Positions 1 through 6,885 of a stretch of DNA of 39,003 nt are shown one piece after another. Location of the stretch: IMG/VR virus record IMGVR_UViG_3300027852_000766, positions 1 to 39,003 of that record; one strand, 5' to 3'. The stretch is from a virus. Positions within the stretch are counted from its first letter, which is position 1, and every line of letters begins with the position of its first letter. The notes below the pieces were generated by a model. The model was not told the origin of the DNA. It searched no databases and worked only from the letters and a program-made list of their open reading frames with translations. A program made the position numbers and the translations under genes.

Positions 1-119
1 TTCTCAACGAGCGTGACGCCAAGGCCCCACCGCCCCAAAGCGGCCAGCGCAAGGCCCATCACGGTTATCGCGCTCAGAATGAGGCCTGCTTCCAGTTTGA
101 TCCATTTGCGCATCATCAT
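1..119 (-). CDS. Partial membrane protein, N-terminus only
   Basis: This open frame runs off the left edge of the window and begins with three successive ATG codons. The first 39 residues are basic (RKWIK) and then hydrophobic and small (ILSAITVMGLALAALG), as in an N-terminal membrane anchor. No clear Shine-Dalgarno sequence precedes it. The product cannot be named. It may be a host gene flanking the prophage. Confidence 0.4.
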   Translation of the reverse strand, partial: MMMRKWIKLEAGLILSAITVMGLALAALGRWGLGVTLVE

Positions 120-652
120 CTCGATTCGTTTCTGTCGTCATAAGACTTCAACCGGGGATCAGGAACCTTGATCTTGAACAAGTGGCACCTCAACGTTAAT
201 GGCTCGATCGAGGGTATCCAGTGGCGAGATCTCGTGAATGATGCATAGGCGCGAAACGAAGCGGCACTGTATGCGGCGAGGCTAATCATTGCTCAACCTA
301 GGCTTGCTGCAACTATTGCTGTCAAACACTGCAAATATTGGTGGCGAGCTACAGTGGCGAGCTACAAACGCTGTAGCTCGCCACGGAGTTTTGCAGTGTT
401 TGACAAGGATATTTGCAGCAAGGGCGTTTAGGATAGCATGTGGCGTCTTGGAGTTGAGACAAAGGTGCATGCCGACCACGGACTTTTCCCGGTGGCCGCG
501 CTTGAAGCTCGGAATAGTGGCAAAAACACGCCACTCTGACTTCCTCCACCACGCTTGACGTTTGAGCCCGAATATTCCCCGCCCGTCGTGAACAGGCAGA
601 GAAATGTGTCATGGTATTGGTTGAAGCGATGAAATCGGCGGAAGAATGCTGA
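120..652. other. Gene-free stretch at the left edge
   Basis: I find no convincing gene in these roughly 530 bases. The open frames seen on both strands are short and have no recognisable motif or ribosome binding site. The stretch holds a nested inverted repeat (separate entry). It is also where the phage end opposite the repressor would be expected, because the last phage-coupled gene ends at 653. No end could be fixed. Confidence 0.5.
303..422. repeat. Nested inverted repeat with a 13-bp tandem copy inside
   Basis: Three pairs of arms nest around one centre. CTTGCTGCAA (303-312) pairs with 413-422. TGTCAAACACTGCAAA (320-335) pairs perfectly with 390-405. GTGGCGAGCTACA (354-366) pairs perfectly with 372-384 around a 5-nt loop. 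The inner left arm is duplicated in tandem (341-353 and 354-366). The structure could be a bidirectional terminator, a small non-autonomous element or a recombination scar. No gene lies inside it. Confidence 0.8.
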
Positions 653-1735
653 TCAGGTGTCTTCCCAGTCGTCGTCGAAGTCTCCAATTGCAGGGAGATC
701 TGTTCCGTAGAACGTCTGGCGGTGCAGGTGAAGGTTTACTCGAACCGCGACATTTTTCTGAGGTGAATCGATTCCTAGATTTTCGTTGACCGCCGTTTCA
801 GAAATCATCTGTTCCCCCCATTGACCAGTTGTTCCATCCCAAACGTCCTCGTGACCCACCAAGCGCTTCGCAGCGTCACTAAAGCTCCAGTTTTGTTCTG
901 GATTGCGGTAAATCCACCAGGCGTTGTCCACTGGGTAGTCGATCCTAGCTGGTATCTGTCGACCGCCTCCTCCTCGTGTCTCTCGAGGCCGGGTGCTAGC
1001 CCAATCTCCGTAAATGATCTTCCGATTGTTCGTCTGGGCCTGAATTTGACTTAGCAAAGTGCGATTTGTGAACCGCACCTCACAGCGGTCGACGTATGGG
1101 CTAAATGCCTTCGGTATTGTTGTGCAAGAGGCGACAACTGGCACTGACGCGTTGATTTCAGAGAGCGCATTGTCGATCAAGCCATGAAACCAAGCTGGCA
1201 ATTGGAGTGCGTCTCTCGCCCATCCACCTTCAAGGATAATTATGAAATCTGCTGCGCCTTCCGCCGTCAAAGCGCTGATTGCCTCATCAAGATTGATAGG
1301 GTCACGATCACGAAAAATTCGCAGAGCAAACGTACGGCCAACTTTCCGATATCTCTCGATTTGTGCTTTCACTTCGCCAAGCGATTGATCACGTAACTGT
1401 AAGCACGGCATCGCTCTTGGGTGTTCTGATATGAAATCGCACCAGTTTGCAAATGCGTGTGCTGGGTCCATTAATCGAAGCAGCTCTACTTGTGCAGGCG
1501 CTTCAATATTTGAAAACGTATAGTCCCGATCAATGTCCAAAAAATACTGACCGTGCGGGAATGCCGTTTCTATGCGCCTGATTGCGGCCTCAATCGAATG
1601 TGAAGATCCCCAAGGAGCTAACAAGAAGCAAGGGGACATCCTGCTTTGCGAAGCCTGAGGAAGATATTCCAGGCCGCGCATTTCACTGGCACGAATGGCA
1701 AGCGTCGGTACGTACTCTGTATTCTCAAGTGACAT
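653..1735 (-). CDS. Beta-family protein (T4 beta-protein-like)
   Basis: The 360-residue product resembles the Beta protein family: an N-terminal YVPTLAIRASEMRGLEYL segment and repeated short beta-alpha units with acidic ends (FLDIDRDY, FIIILEGG, VVASCTT, KIIYGDWAS), suggesting a barrel-like fold. The biochemical role of the family is unknown. Members are often found in phages and in mobile defence-like loci. The gene is the last of a run coupled to the methyltransferase, starting 9 nt after the metallopeptidase gene stops. It is poorer in GC than the tail genes, consistent with separate acquisition. A defence or immunity role is inference from context. Confidence 0.7.
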   Translation of the reverse strand: MSLENTEYVPTLAIRASEMRGLEYLPQASQSRMSPCFLLAPWGSSHSIEAAIRRIETAFPHGQYFLDIDRDYTFSNIEAPAQVELLRLMDPAHAFANWCDFISEHPRAMPCLQLRDQSLGEVKAQIERYRKVGRTFALRIFRDRDPINLDEAISALTAEGAADFIIILEGGWARDALQLPAWFHGLIDNALSEINASVPVVASCTTIPKAFSPYVDRCEVRFTNRTLLSQIQAQTNNRKIIYGDWASTRPRETRGGGGRQIPARIDYPVDNAWWIYRNPEQNWSFSDAAKRLVGHEDVWDGTTGQWGEQMISETAVNENLGIDSPQKNVAVRVNLHLHRQTFYGTDLPAIGDFDDDWEDT

Positions 1736-1744
1736 CTCAACTCC

Positions 1745-2254
1745 TTAGGCCGCAACGCTTTGCAGCCTAATTTCCATTGCGGCACGTGACACTTTGAAGT
1801 CTTTGGCCAATAAATCGATAACCATTTCTGTGACGCGCCCGCCAAGTTCTCGCAGCCTTCGCTCAACAGAAGAGCGAGGCATCAAAATATCTGCTGCCAG
1901 CCTATTTGCCTCAAACTCAATGCTTTCAGGAGCTCCGGAACGGTACAACACAGTGTCAACAATGCCATCTGGTGAGCTATCAATAATGTCCTTATGAAGA
2001 AGAAAGTGCGCAATTTCATGCGCTATCGTGAACCTTTGACGTTCCTTTGCCTCAAATCGATTTACACGGATCAAGTAGCCGTCACCGTCACGAGAAATTT
2101 GACCGGAGTTCCCCGGACCCAGATTTGATACCTTAATCCGAATTCCCAATGCAGTAGCAACAGCCCCAACTGGCACATTTCCGTTCAGCTGATGCGCTAG
2201 GATAGCGTCACGCTCATTGTCTGAAAGCCTTCCCCATTCGCGAGATAGTGCCAT
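1745..2254 (-). CDS. ImmA/IrrE-family metallopeptidase
   Basis: The 169-residue protein carries the zinc-protease signature HEIAH (residues 79-83, in TIAHEIAHFLLH) and the downstream EFEANRLAADILMP segment, which supplies the third metal ligand (Glu115 region) of the ImmA/IrrE family. Known relatives cleave HTH repressors such as ImmR or DdrO; others are toxin-like parts of mobile modules. No HTH domain is fused here. The ATG abuts the stop of the upstream membrane-protein gene (TGAATG), so the two are probably translated together. A natural target would be a repressor, but the phage repressor in this window is of the S24 self-cleaving type, so the partner is not obvious. Confidence 0.88.
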   Translation of the reverse strand: MALSREWGRLSDNERDAILAHQLNGNVPVGAVATALGIRIKVSNLGPGNSGQISRDGDGYLIRVNRFEAKERQRFTIAHEIAHFLLHKDIIDSSPDGIVDTVLYRSGAPESIEFEANRLAADILMPRSSVERRLRELGGRVTEMVIDLLAKDFKVSRAAMEIRLQSVAA

Positions 2255-2641
2255 TCATCGATCCTCCATGTCTTCTTCCAGATCGTCAGCAGAATTTAGA
2301 TTCCTGCCAACTCCGTAGGCAATCTGCCCAACTCTGTCTTCAATTCCAGCAAGGCGTGCGGTCACCGCTTCGTCTACCTTCGTCACCGCGTCTTCCTCCA
2401 GATTCCTGACTGTGTAAGCAGCAACAACACCGATACCTATACCGACAGCTGCCAAGACCACTGTCACGCAAGTAAGCATCACAGTCACGAAATCTGAGTA
2501 CGACATCTCAAGCACTGCGAGCGGTACGTCTGTGTTCGAATTTGGCAAACGAATGACGCCGTATGATCCAGCGATCCAAACGACGGCCCCTCCTAGAATG
2601 GAAGAAGCAACCAGCCTAATTGCGACCCAGAAGTGGTGCAT
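2255..2641 (-). CDS. Small membrane protein with two TM segments
   Basis: The product is about 128 residues long. It has a first hydrophobic segment near residues 4-24 (VAIRLVASSILGGAVVWIAG), a second near 45-75 (DFVTVMLTCVTVVLAAVGIGIG followed by VVAAYTV), and a charged C-terminal tail of alternating acidic and basic residues that looks helical. No family is recognised. I prefer the ATG at 2641; a GTG at 2647 overlaps the methyltransferase stop and is also possible. It sits between the methyltransferase and the ImmA-type peptidase, so a membrane anchor or effector role in that cassette is a reasonable guess only. Confidence 0.7.
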   Translation of the reverse strand: MHHFWVAIRLVASSILGGAVVWIAGSYGVIRLPNSNTDVPLAVLEMSYSDFVTVMLTCVTVVLAAVGIGIGVVAAYTVRNLEEDAVTKVDEAVTARLAGIEDRVGQIAYGVGRNLNSADDLEEDMEDR

Positions 2642-2643
2642 AT

Positions 2644-3681
2644 TCACGATATCCCGTCACATTTCTCTTTGTTTTTAGCGGGGAAATTTCCGGATTGATA
2701 CGTGATTTTTTGGCACTCGGCCACCGCGAGTGCCAGCTCGCATTTGGATTGTGGTTCCACCGACATCTCAGCCATCAACATCCTCCACGCCCTTGCCGCA
2801 GCCAATGGGACCACGCCGTTACCGGCTGCAGAGGATCGGTCCATCCCGAAGGCCAGCCCATGATCCAATCGGTGAAGGAGGGGTTCAACTGCAAGATGGC
2901 CTTTCCCTTCTCGTGCTTGTTCCCAGGCAACAAAGTCACCAGGCATCGGGGCGAAGAGGCCAATGGGCCCGGCGTCCATCCCGTCGCTGACAACAGATCC
3001 CACATCATCACCCAAGCAATCGCCGCCTGCCTCAACCCCGCTTGGCTGCCCTTTTGGTTTTGATCCACCACAAACCGAAACCGCCCGGGCCCCATGCGGA
3101 CCGACACCCGGTTGCCGCCCATCTTGAACGTCGGCGTGGGCCAGAATGAACATCCTTTCTCTGAGGTGAGACCCGCCGACTTCCGCCGCTGATACGACGC
3201 ACGCTGCAACCCGATAGCCCATGTCCTGAAGGTCTCGGGTGACGTCTTGGAAGCCAAGGGTGAGATGGCCGGGGACGTTTTCAAAGAAGCAGTATTCGGG
3301 CCGCACTTCGTCGATGATCCGGGCGACATCTGGCCACAAGTGCCGGGGGTCATCTTTGCCTTTGCGGCTGCCTGACAGTGTGAACGGCTGACAGGGATAA
3401 CCGGCAGAGATGATATGAACGCGTCCGCGCCACGGTCTGCCATCGAAGGATTTGAGATCGTCCCAAATAGGTGCCGAACCCAAGGACGCGTCTGCCATCC
3501 GTGCCACGAGAGTGGCCGCGGCGAAACTGTTTCGCTCGACATAACACACAGCTCGATATCCGGGTTCTGCGATATGTAATCCGAGATCCAATCCTCCGAC
3601 ACCGGAGCAAAGGCTGATTCCGCGAAAGTCGTCAGGCTGGTTTGGGGTACGAAGAGCCACACTGTGGGTCCTTTCCGTCAC
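2644..3681 (-). CDS. Phage C5-cytosine DNA methyltransferase
   Basis: The 345-residue protein has the ordered motifs of C5 methyltransferases: motif I SLCSGVGGLDLGL (residues 23-35), motif IV GYPCQPF with the catalytic Cys97, motif VI ENV (134-136), motif VIII RERMFI (174-179), and motif X AAGNGVVPLAAARAW (285-299). The region between VIII and X, where target recognition lies, is about 110 residues. The start is GTG (3681), inside the 3' end of the upstream Com-like gene; a second GTG at 3660 is an alternative. It would methylate phage or host DNA against restriction, the job Mom does in phage Mu. Specificity cannot be read from the sequence. A second reading frame overlaps it (separate entry). 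Confidence 0.93.
   Translation of the reverse strand: MTERTHSVALRTPNQPDDFRGISLCSGVGGLDLGLHIAEPGYRAVCYVERNSFAAATLVARMADASLGSAPIWDDLKSFDGRPWRGRVHIISAGYPCQPFTLSGSRKGKDDPRHLWPDVARIIDEVRPEYCFFENVPGHLTLGFQDVTRDLQDMGYRVAACVVSAAEVGGSHLRERMFILAHADVQDGRQPGVGPHGARAVSVCGGSKPKGQPSGVEAGGDCLGDDVGSVVSDGMDAGPIGLFAPMPGDFVAWEQAREGKGHLAVEPLLHRLDHGLAFGMDRSSAAGNGVVPLAAARAWRMLMAEMSVEPQSKCELALAVAECQKITYQSGNFPAKNKEKCDGIS
2775..3662 (-). CDS. Possible overlapping +1-frame ORF inside the methyltransferase gene
   Basis: An 888-nt open frame in the +1 register relative to the methyltransferase encodes 295 residues from a GTG; an internal ATG lies at 3542. Its sequence is not random-looking. It contains FWPTPTF about two-thirds along and QLNPSFTDWIMGWPSGWTDP near the C-terminus, motifs that I recall from small proteins encoded beside phage cytosine methyltransferases. 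The latter motif is antiphase to the methyltransferase motif just before AAGNGVVP. Long shadow frames are common in this GC-rich DNA (there are others of about 280-350 codons), so this is a candidate only. Codon-level conservation would decide. Confidence 0.35.
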   Translation of the reverse strand: MWLFVPQTSLTTFAESAFAPVSEDWISDYISQNPDIELCVMSSETVSPRPLSWHGWQTRPWVRHLFGTISNPSMADRGADAFISSLPVIPVSRSHCQAAAKAKMTPGTCGQMSPGSSTKCGPNTASLKTSPAISPLASKTSPETFRTWAIGLQRASYQRRKSAGLTSEKGCSFWPTPTFKMGGNRVSVRMGPGRFRFVVDQNQKGSQAGLRQAAIAWVMMWDLLSATGWTPGPLASSPRCLVTLLPGNKHEKGKAILQLNPSFTDWIMGWPSGWTDPLQPVTAWSHWLRQGRGGC

Positions 3682-3835
3682 GCTCTGGGCGCTTGGGTGA
3701 AGGGCTCTTGAGTGGCCTCAGAATATTCATGGCCCGACAACGCGGGCATTTGATTGTCAGGATGCCGGCTAGGGCATCTTGCTCGGAACAGAATAGCAGG
3801 CGGTTGCATGCACAGCAACGCGTTTGGACTTGCAT
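3632..3835 (-). CDS. com: Com-like zinc-finger translational regulator
   Basis: The 67-residue protein has two CxxC pairs: RCCACNRLLF (Cys7, Cys10) and IKCPRCRAMNI (Cys30, Cys33). This is the same layout and wording as phage Mu Com (CxxCNKLLF then CPRC). Mu Com is a zinc protein that binds the com-mom mRNA and opens the mom start site for translation. Here the gene overlaps the start of the methyltransferase gene by 50 nt, so it probably controls that gene in the same way. The ATG at 3835 is preferred over an upstream TTG; no strong Shine-Dalgarno sequence is seen. The basic tail after residue 40 fits RNA binding. Confidence 0.88.
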   Translation of the reverse strand: MQVQTRCCACNRLLFCSEQDALAGILTIKCPRCRAMNILRPLKSPSPKRPERDGKDPQCGSSYPKPA

Positions 3836-3865
3836 CGGCAAGGCGAATCACCACAGCTTGGCCGT

Positions 3866-3877
3866 CCCTGATCAGGG
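3866..3877. promoter_or_regulatory. 12-bp perfect palindrome upstream of com
   Basis: CCCTGATCAGGG is a perfect palindrome 31 nt upstream of the com start. A GANTC site (GAATC, 3845-3849), the CcrM target in alphaproteobacteria, lies between it and com. In phage Mu the mom promoter is controlled by methylated GATC sites; whether this palindrome is an operator here is inference. Confidence 0.4.
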
Positions 3878-3937
3878 TGGGCGCGGCCTTAAGCTTGTCT
3901 GGGTCGGCGGGGGCTCTGTCCAAAGTTTCCCCGTGTT

Positions 3938-3976
3938 GGGGGGTGTTGACGCACCCCCCGACCGCCTGAGTGGCGG
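3938..3976 (-). terminator. Tandem hairpins after the tail operon
   Basis: Two hairpins follow the stop of the helix-hairpin-helix gene. CCGCC/GGCGG (3962-3966 with 3972-3976) has a 5-nt loop. GGGGGGTG (3938-3945) pairs perfectly with CACCCCCC (3952-3959) around a 6-nt loop. No T tract follows, so they may terminate weakly or act as an attenuator separating the tail genes from com and the methyltransferase. Confidence 0.5.
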
Positions 3977-3977
3977 C

Positions 3978-4544
3978 CTAGATCGGGGTCAGGTTGTGAG
4001 CCCTCAAGGCTGCGGTGGAATGGATCCGTGCCGAGCCGGGGGACGTGCGCGGGCCTGTGATTGCCAAGCCTTCCCAGCCCGCGATGGTCGAGGGGCCAAT
4101 GCCTGAGACCTGATCCAGTTCGGCCAAATCGGCCCATGGGCGGCGGGCGATGATCGCCGAGGCCAAAGCTGGGCCGATGTCGGGCAAGGTTTGCAGGCGG
4201 GCGCTGTCGGCGGAATTGAGGTCGACGAATTGCACAGCATCGAGCGGCGATCCGGGCGCTGAGATTTTTAGACCATTCAAAACCAGCGCCACGTCAGTCT
4301 CAGTTAGCCCAAACTCGGACCACTCGACGGGCGGCAAGCTGCCCCCAAGCGCGGCCATAAGCGTCTCGAAAAAGCCCTCAGTCGCGTAGGTGTGCGCGCC
4401 GAAATGGGTCACGGTTTCACCGTTGGATGACAGCGGGACGGTGTAAGTCACATCCCCCGGCTTGGCGTGGTCGAGCGCAATTGAAAGTTTATCGGCCGTC
4501 TCGCGCAGCGCGGCATTAATGATCAGGACAGTTGAGTACCGCAT
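3978..4544 (-). CDS. Helix-hairpin-helix protein at the end of the tail operon
   Basis: The 188-residue product has an N-terminal part without recognised family (MRYSTVLIINAALRETADKL onward) and a C-terminal ComEA-type double helix-hairpin-helix: DLNSADSARLQTLPDIGPALASAI, then LDQVSGIGPSTIAGWEG. Such motifs bind DNA backbone without sequence preference. The ATG overlaps the stop of the large fibre gene (TGATG), so the two are co-translated. The position is one where Mu-like phages keep fibre-assembly genes. An HhH module there is unusual; it could touch DNA or simply mediate protein contacts. The function is unknown. Confidence 0.8.
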   Translation of the reverse strand: MRYSTVLIINAALRETADKLSIALDHAKPGDVTYTVPLSSNGETVTHFGAHTYATEGFFETLMAALGGSLPPVEWSEFGLTETDVALVLNGLKISAPGSPLDAVQFVDLNSADSARLQTLPDIGPALASAIIARRPWADLAELDQVSGIGPSTIAGWEGLAITGPRTSPGSARIHSTAALRAHNLTPI

Positions 4545-6595
4545 CAGAGTTCCTCTCTTGGGGTGAGACGTTTGGTGGATATTGAGGAAATATGCGCCTC
4601 TGCGGCGGCCCCTGTCCGGGACAGATGAAAATCCGCCCCCGGTGACCACCAAGGCTGGATCGTCGTCCAAACGCCTTCGGCTACTGTGATGTTGATTTCA
4701 CTCGTTGCACCAAAAGGCAGCAGCTTAAGTTGGCCGCTGCTCCCAGCCTCAAAGGTGATTTTGATTTCATAGTAACCGGGGCTGAAGGGTTCATCCGGCG
4801 CGCACCTAATAGCGGCACTATCAACGGTGGCTGCGAAGCTAAGGTGCGCAACCCCACCGCTCTCAGTGATTGAGTGAGGCCCGGCTGCGGTTACGGTCCA
4901 ACCCGTCAATCCAGACGCAAAATCTCCGGGACCAATCAGCTCAGGCCCCGGCACCAGCAACCCTTTTCCGCCATGAGCGATGTTAAAACGCTCAAGCCGC
5001 GCGACCTCCGCATCTGAGAACCCTGGCGAACGCGCCCCAATATTCAGAACCCGCCCGGTGTCTGCCGTCACAGCAGCAAGAAGCCACGGCGCGGCACCAG
5101 TCCAGTTGTGGCTTGCCCCCCCAATCGAGAACGTGCCGTCGACCGGGATGTCCACATCAGTGACGTAACACCCACCGTCGCCAGCGACGAACGCTTGACC
5201 TGTCAAGCCACCGGGGATGGCAGGGGATACCAGCTTGTCGTCAAGGAGGTCGAACTCGGCGTAGGTTACGTCTGGAACGCCGTTTTCGGTGACGTCAAGT
5301 AAGGAACCGTTGGGGAACTGATAAGCCGCCGCTGCCGGGGCGTTTTCAACCTGATAACCATAAGCATAGACACCTGACGACCCGTCACCTTGATAATTAT
5401 ACCCCACGCCGTTGCTCAAAGCCAAGTGGACCACTTGAGGGCCTGTCACCGTCCACGTCACGCTGCACCGATACCACCCGCCTCCGACACCCACCATGCT
5501 GGACGACGACTGTGTGCCTCCGAGGGGTTCAGACGTACCGTTAGACAGGTCAAACCGGTGGCCGTTAGTAGAAGATAGGCGCAATTCGATGTGGCTTCTG
5601 GTGTCTGCTTTTGCATACGTTGACACCGTAAGCTGATCGCCAACTCTAGCGCCAATTGCGCCAGTGTAGATGCGTTGCTGATTTGAGGTGTCACTTTCAG
5701 CAATGTGAACGGCATCAGTAATTCCGGTTAATGGGTTGGCTAGAGCGTTGTTGGTAATCGTGCGCTTGTTTACCCCGGTCGAGAACACCGCAGCGGCTTC
5801 ACCCCATGATGTAAAATCACTATAAACAAGAATGTTCCGAATGCCCGTCGCGGGGCGAGAGCCGAACTCAGGCCGCAGGCTGGCGCTCGATTGGGTCAAA
5901 TGAAGACCATTGCCGCTTTGATCCTCGACCCGGCCCACCGCGACGCCGGGGGACGCGACAACCGCCCCGTCTTGCGTGGTGAACACAGACGACGCCAACG
6001 TGCCGCGCCACAGGGCGTTGGGCACAAGGCTTTCATGCGTCCAGTTGCAAATAATTGCCCGCTCAGATTTGTCCGCGAGAAGTCGATCGAGGGTGTCCCA
6101 CCAGCCCGCCGGGATATCCAAGCCGATCGGGTGCAGGGCATCGATCGGGGATAAGGCCTGCGCCGCGTCCTCGGTCAAACCAAGCAGCACCTCTGTCGCC
6201 GCGCGCTTCGTTTCAGCGTCGGCCGCAGCACCCAGCGCGGTACCGGCTGAACCGTTTGCCGCCGTGACCGCGTCGGCCAATTCCTGTGCGCTGGCACCAT
6301 CGAGCAGTATCTGCCAGATATCGGTATTGGTGCCCGGCGTCGTGCCGGTGTCCGCAACAACCGCGACCCAGATTTTGTTGGCGTGGCGCACCGAGGCATT
6401 GGCGGCATAAGTGCGGTCAACTTCCCAATCGGGCTCCGATGGATCAAAGGCAAAGCCACGCAGATGCGCCAGCCATGCGCCGCGATCACCGGTGAAGCCC
6501 TGGGCCAGCGCTTCCTCATAGGCATCACGTCCGGGCAGCGCCTCGTTGAACACAAAGGTGCGGCCGGTTTGAAGGTCTGTCATTGTCGTGGTCAT
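4544..6595 (-). CDS. Large tail fibre / receptor-binding protein
   Basis: The product has 683 residues. The N-terminus (TDLQTGRTFVFNEALPGRDAYEEALAQG, then GDRGAWLAHLRGF) is of the type that links fibres to baseplates. A WEVDRTYAANASVRHANKIWVAV stretch resembles a small carbohydrate-binding repeat. A LamG-like segment (VGRVEDQSGNGLHLTQ) follows. Beta-rich modules of the spike-fibre type (NILVYSDFTSWG... GGWYRCSVTWTV, and again GPELIGPGDFASGLTGWTVT) make up the second half. It probably binds cell-surface glycan. The start overlaps the upstream gene by ATGA. Confidence 0.8.
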   Translation of the reverse strand: MTTTMTDLQTGRTFVFNEALPGRDAYEEALAQGFTGDRGAWLAHLRGFAFDPSEPDWEVDRTYAANASVRHANKIWVAVVADTGTTPGTNTDIWQILLDGASAQELADAVTAANGSAGTALGAAADAETKRAATEVLLGLTEDAAQALSPIDALHPIGLDIPAGWWDTLDRLLADKSERAIICNWTHESLVPNALWRGTLASSVFTTQDGAVVASPGVAVGRVEDQSGNGLHLTQSSASLRPEFGSRPATGIRNILVYSDFTSWGEAAAVFSTGVNKRTITNNALANPLTGITDAVHIAESDTSNQQRIYTGAIGARVGDQLTVSTYAKADTRSHIELRLSSTNGHRFDLSNGTSEPLGGTQSSSSMVGVGGGWYRCSVTWTVTGPQVVHLALSNGVGYNYQGDGSSGVYAYGYQVENAPAAAAYQFPNGSLLDVTENGVPDVTYAEFDLLDDKLVSPAIPGGLTGQAFVAGDGGCYVTDVDIPVDGTFSIGGASHNWTGAAPWLLAAVTADTGRVLNIGARSPGFSDAEVARLERFNIAHGGKGLLVPGPELIGPGDFASGLTGWTVTAAGPHSITESGGVAHLSFAATVDSAAIRCAPDEPFSPGYYEIKITFEAGSSGQLKLLPFGATSEINITVAEGVWTTIQPWWSPGADFHLSRTGAAAEAHISSISTKRLTPREEL

Positions 6596-6885
6596 GGCGT
6601 CATCGCCTCCAGCACTTGAACAAAGAAGGTCTCGGTGCGCGCCACCTGACCCTCGCGTGAATATTTGATGTCGCAGGCCGCGCGGCCCGTGGGCCAGTCG
6701 GCGGTGCTGCCTTCGAAACTCAGCTCAAAAATACCGTTTGCAGGGTCTTGAAGGGCCGTTTGAAGGGGGGTTTCAAACGCCGTAAACATCAGGGAGGCGG
6801 TGACGGTTGCGCCCTCAAGCCCGCCCTCTTTTTGGAAGCGCAGGCGGAACGTGTCGCCCCGCTTGCGTCGGATTGTGACACTCAT
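6592..6885 (-). CDS. BppU-N-like small tail protein
   Basis: The 97-residue protein starts SVTIRRKRGDTFRLRFQKEGG and has the beta-rich pattern of the N-terminal domain of baseplate upper proteins (immunoglobulin-like, with ...FELSFEGSTADWPTGRAACDIKYS...). It resembles the N-terminal half of the tail X-like protein encoded at 7853-8404, suggesting a shared domain. It lies between gpD and the large fibre, so it may be a fibre adaptor. Both ends overlap neighbours by 4 nt. Confidence 0.6.
   Translation of the reverse strand: MSVTIRRKRGDTFRLRFQKEGGLEGATVTASLMFTAFETPLQTALQDPANGIFELSFEGSTADWPTGRAACDIKYSREGQVARTETFFVQVLEAMTP

Noticed and set aside
606-640. Possible MuA end site near TTGAAGCGATGAAATC, compared with TTGAAATAACGAAATC (minus strand, 38678-38698)
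   Set aside because: The two share TTGAA and GAAATC at equal spacing and resemble Mu-type end words, but distances to any TG/CA terminus do not agree and no target duplication was found.
3678-3923. 81-codon minus frame overlapping com in another register
   Set aside because: It has no zinc-finger or other motif, while the com frame matches Mu Com closely.
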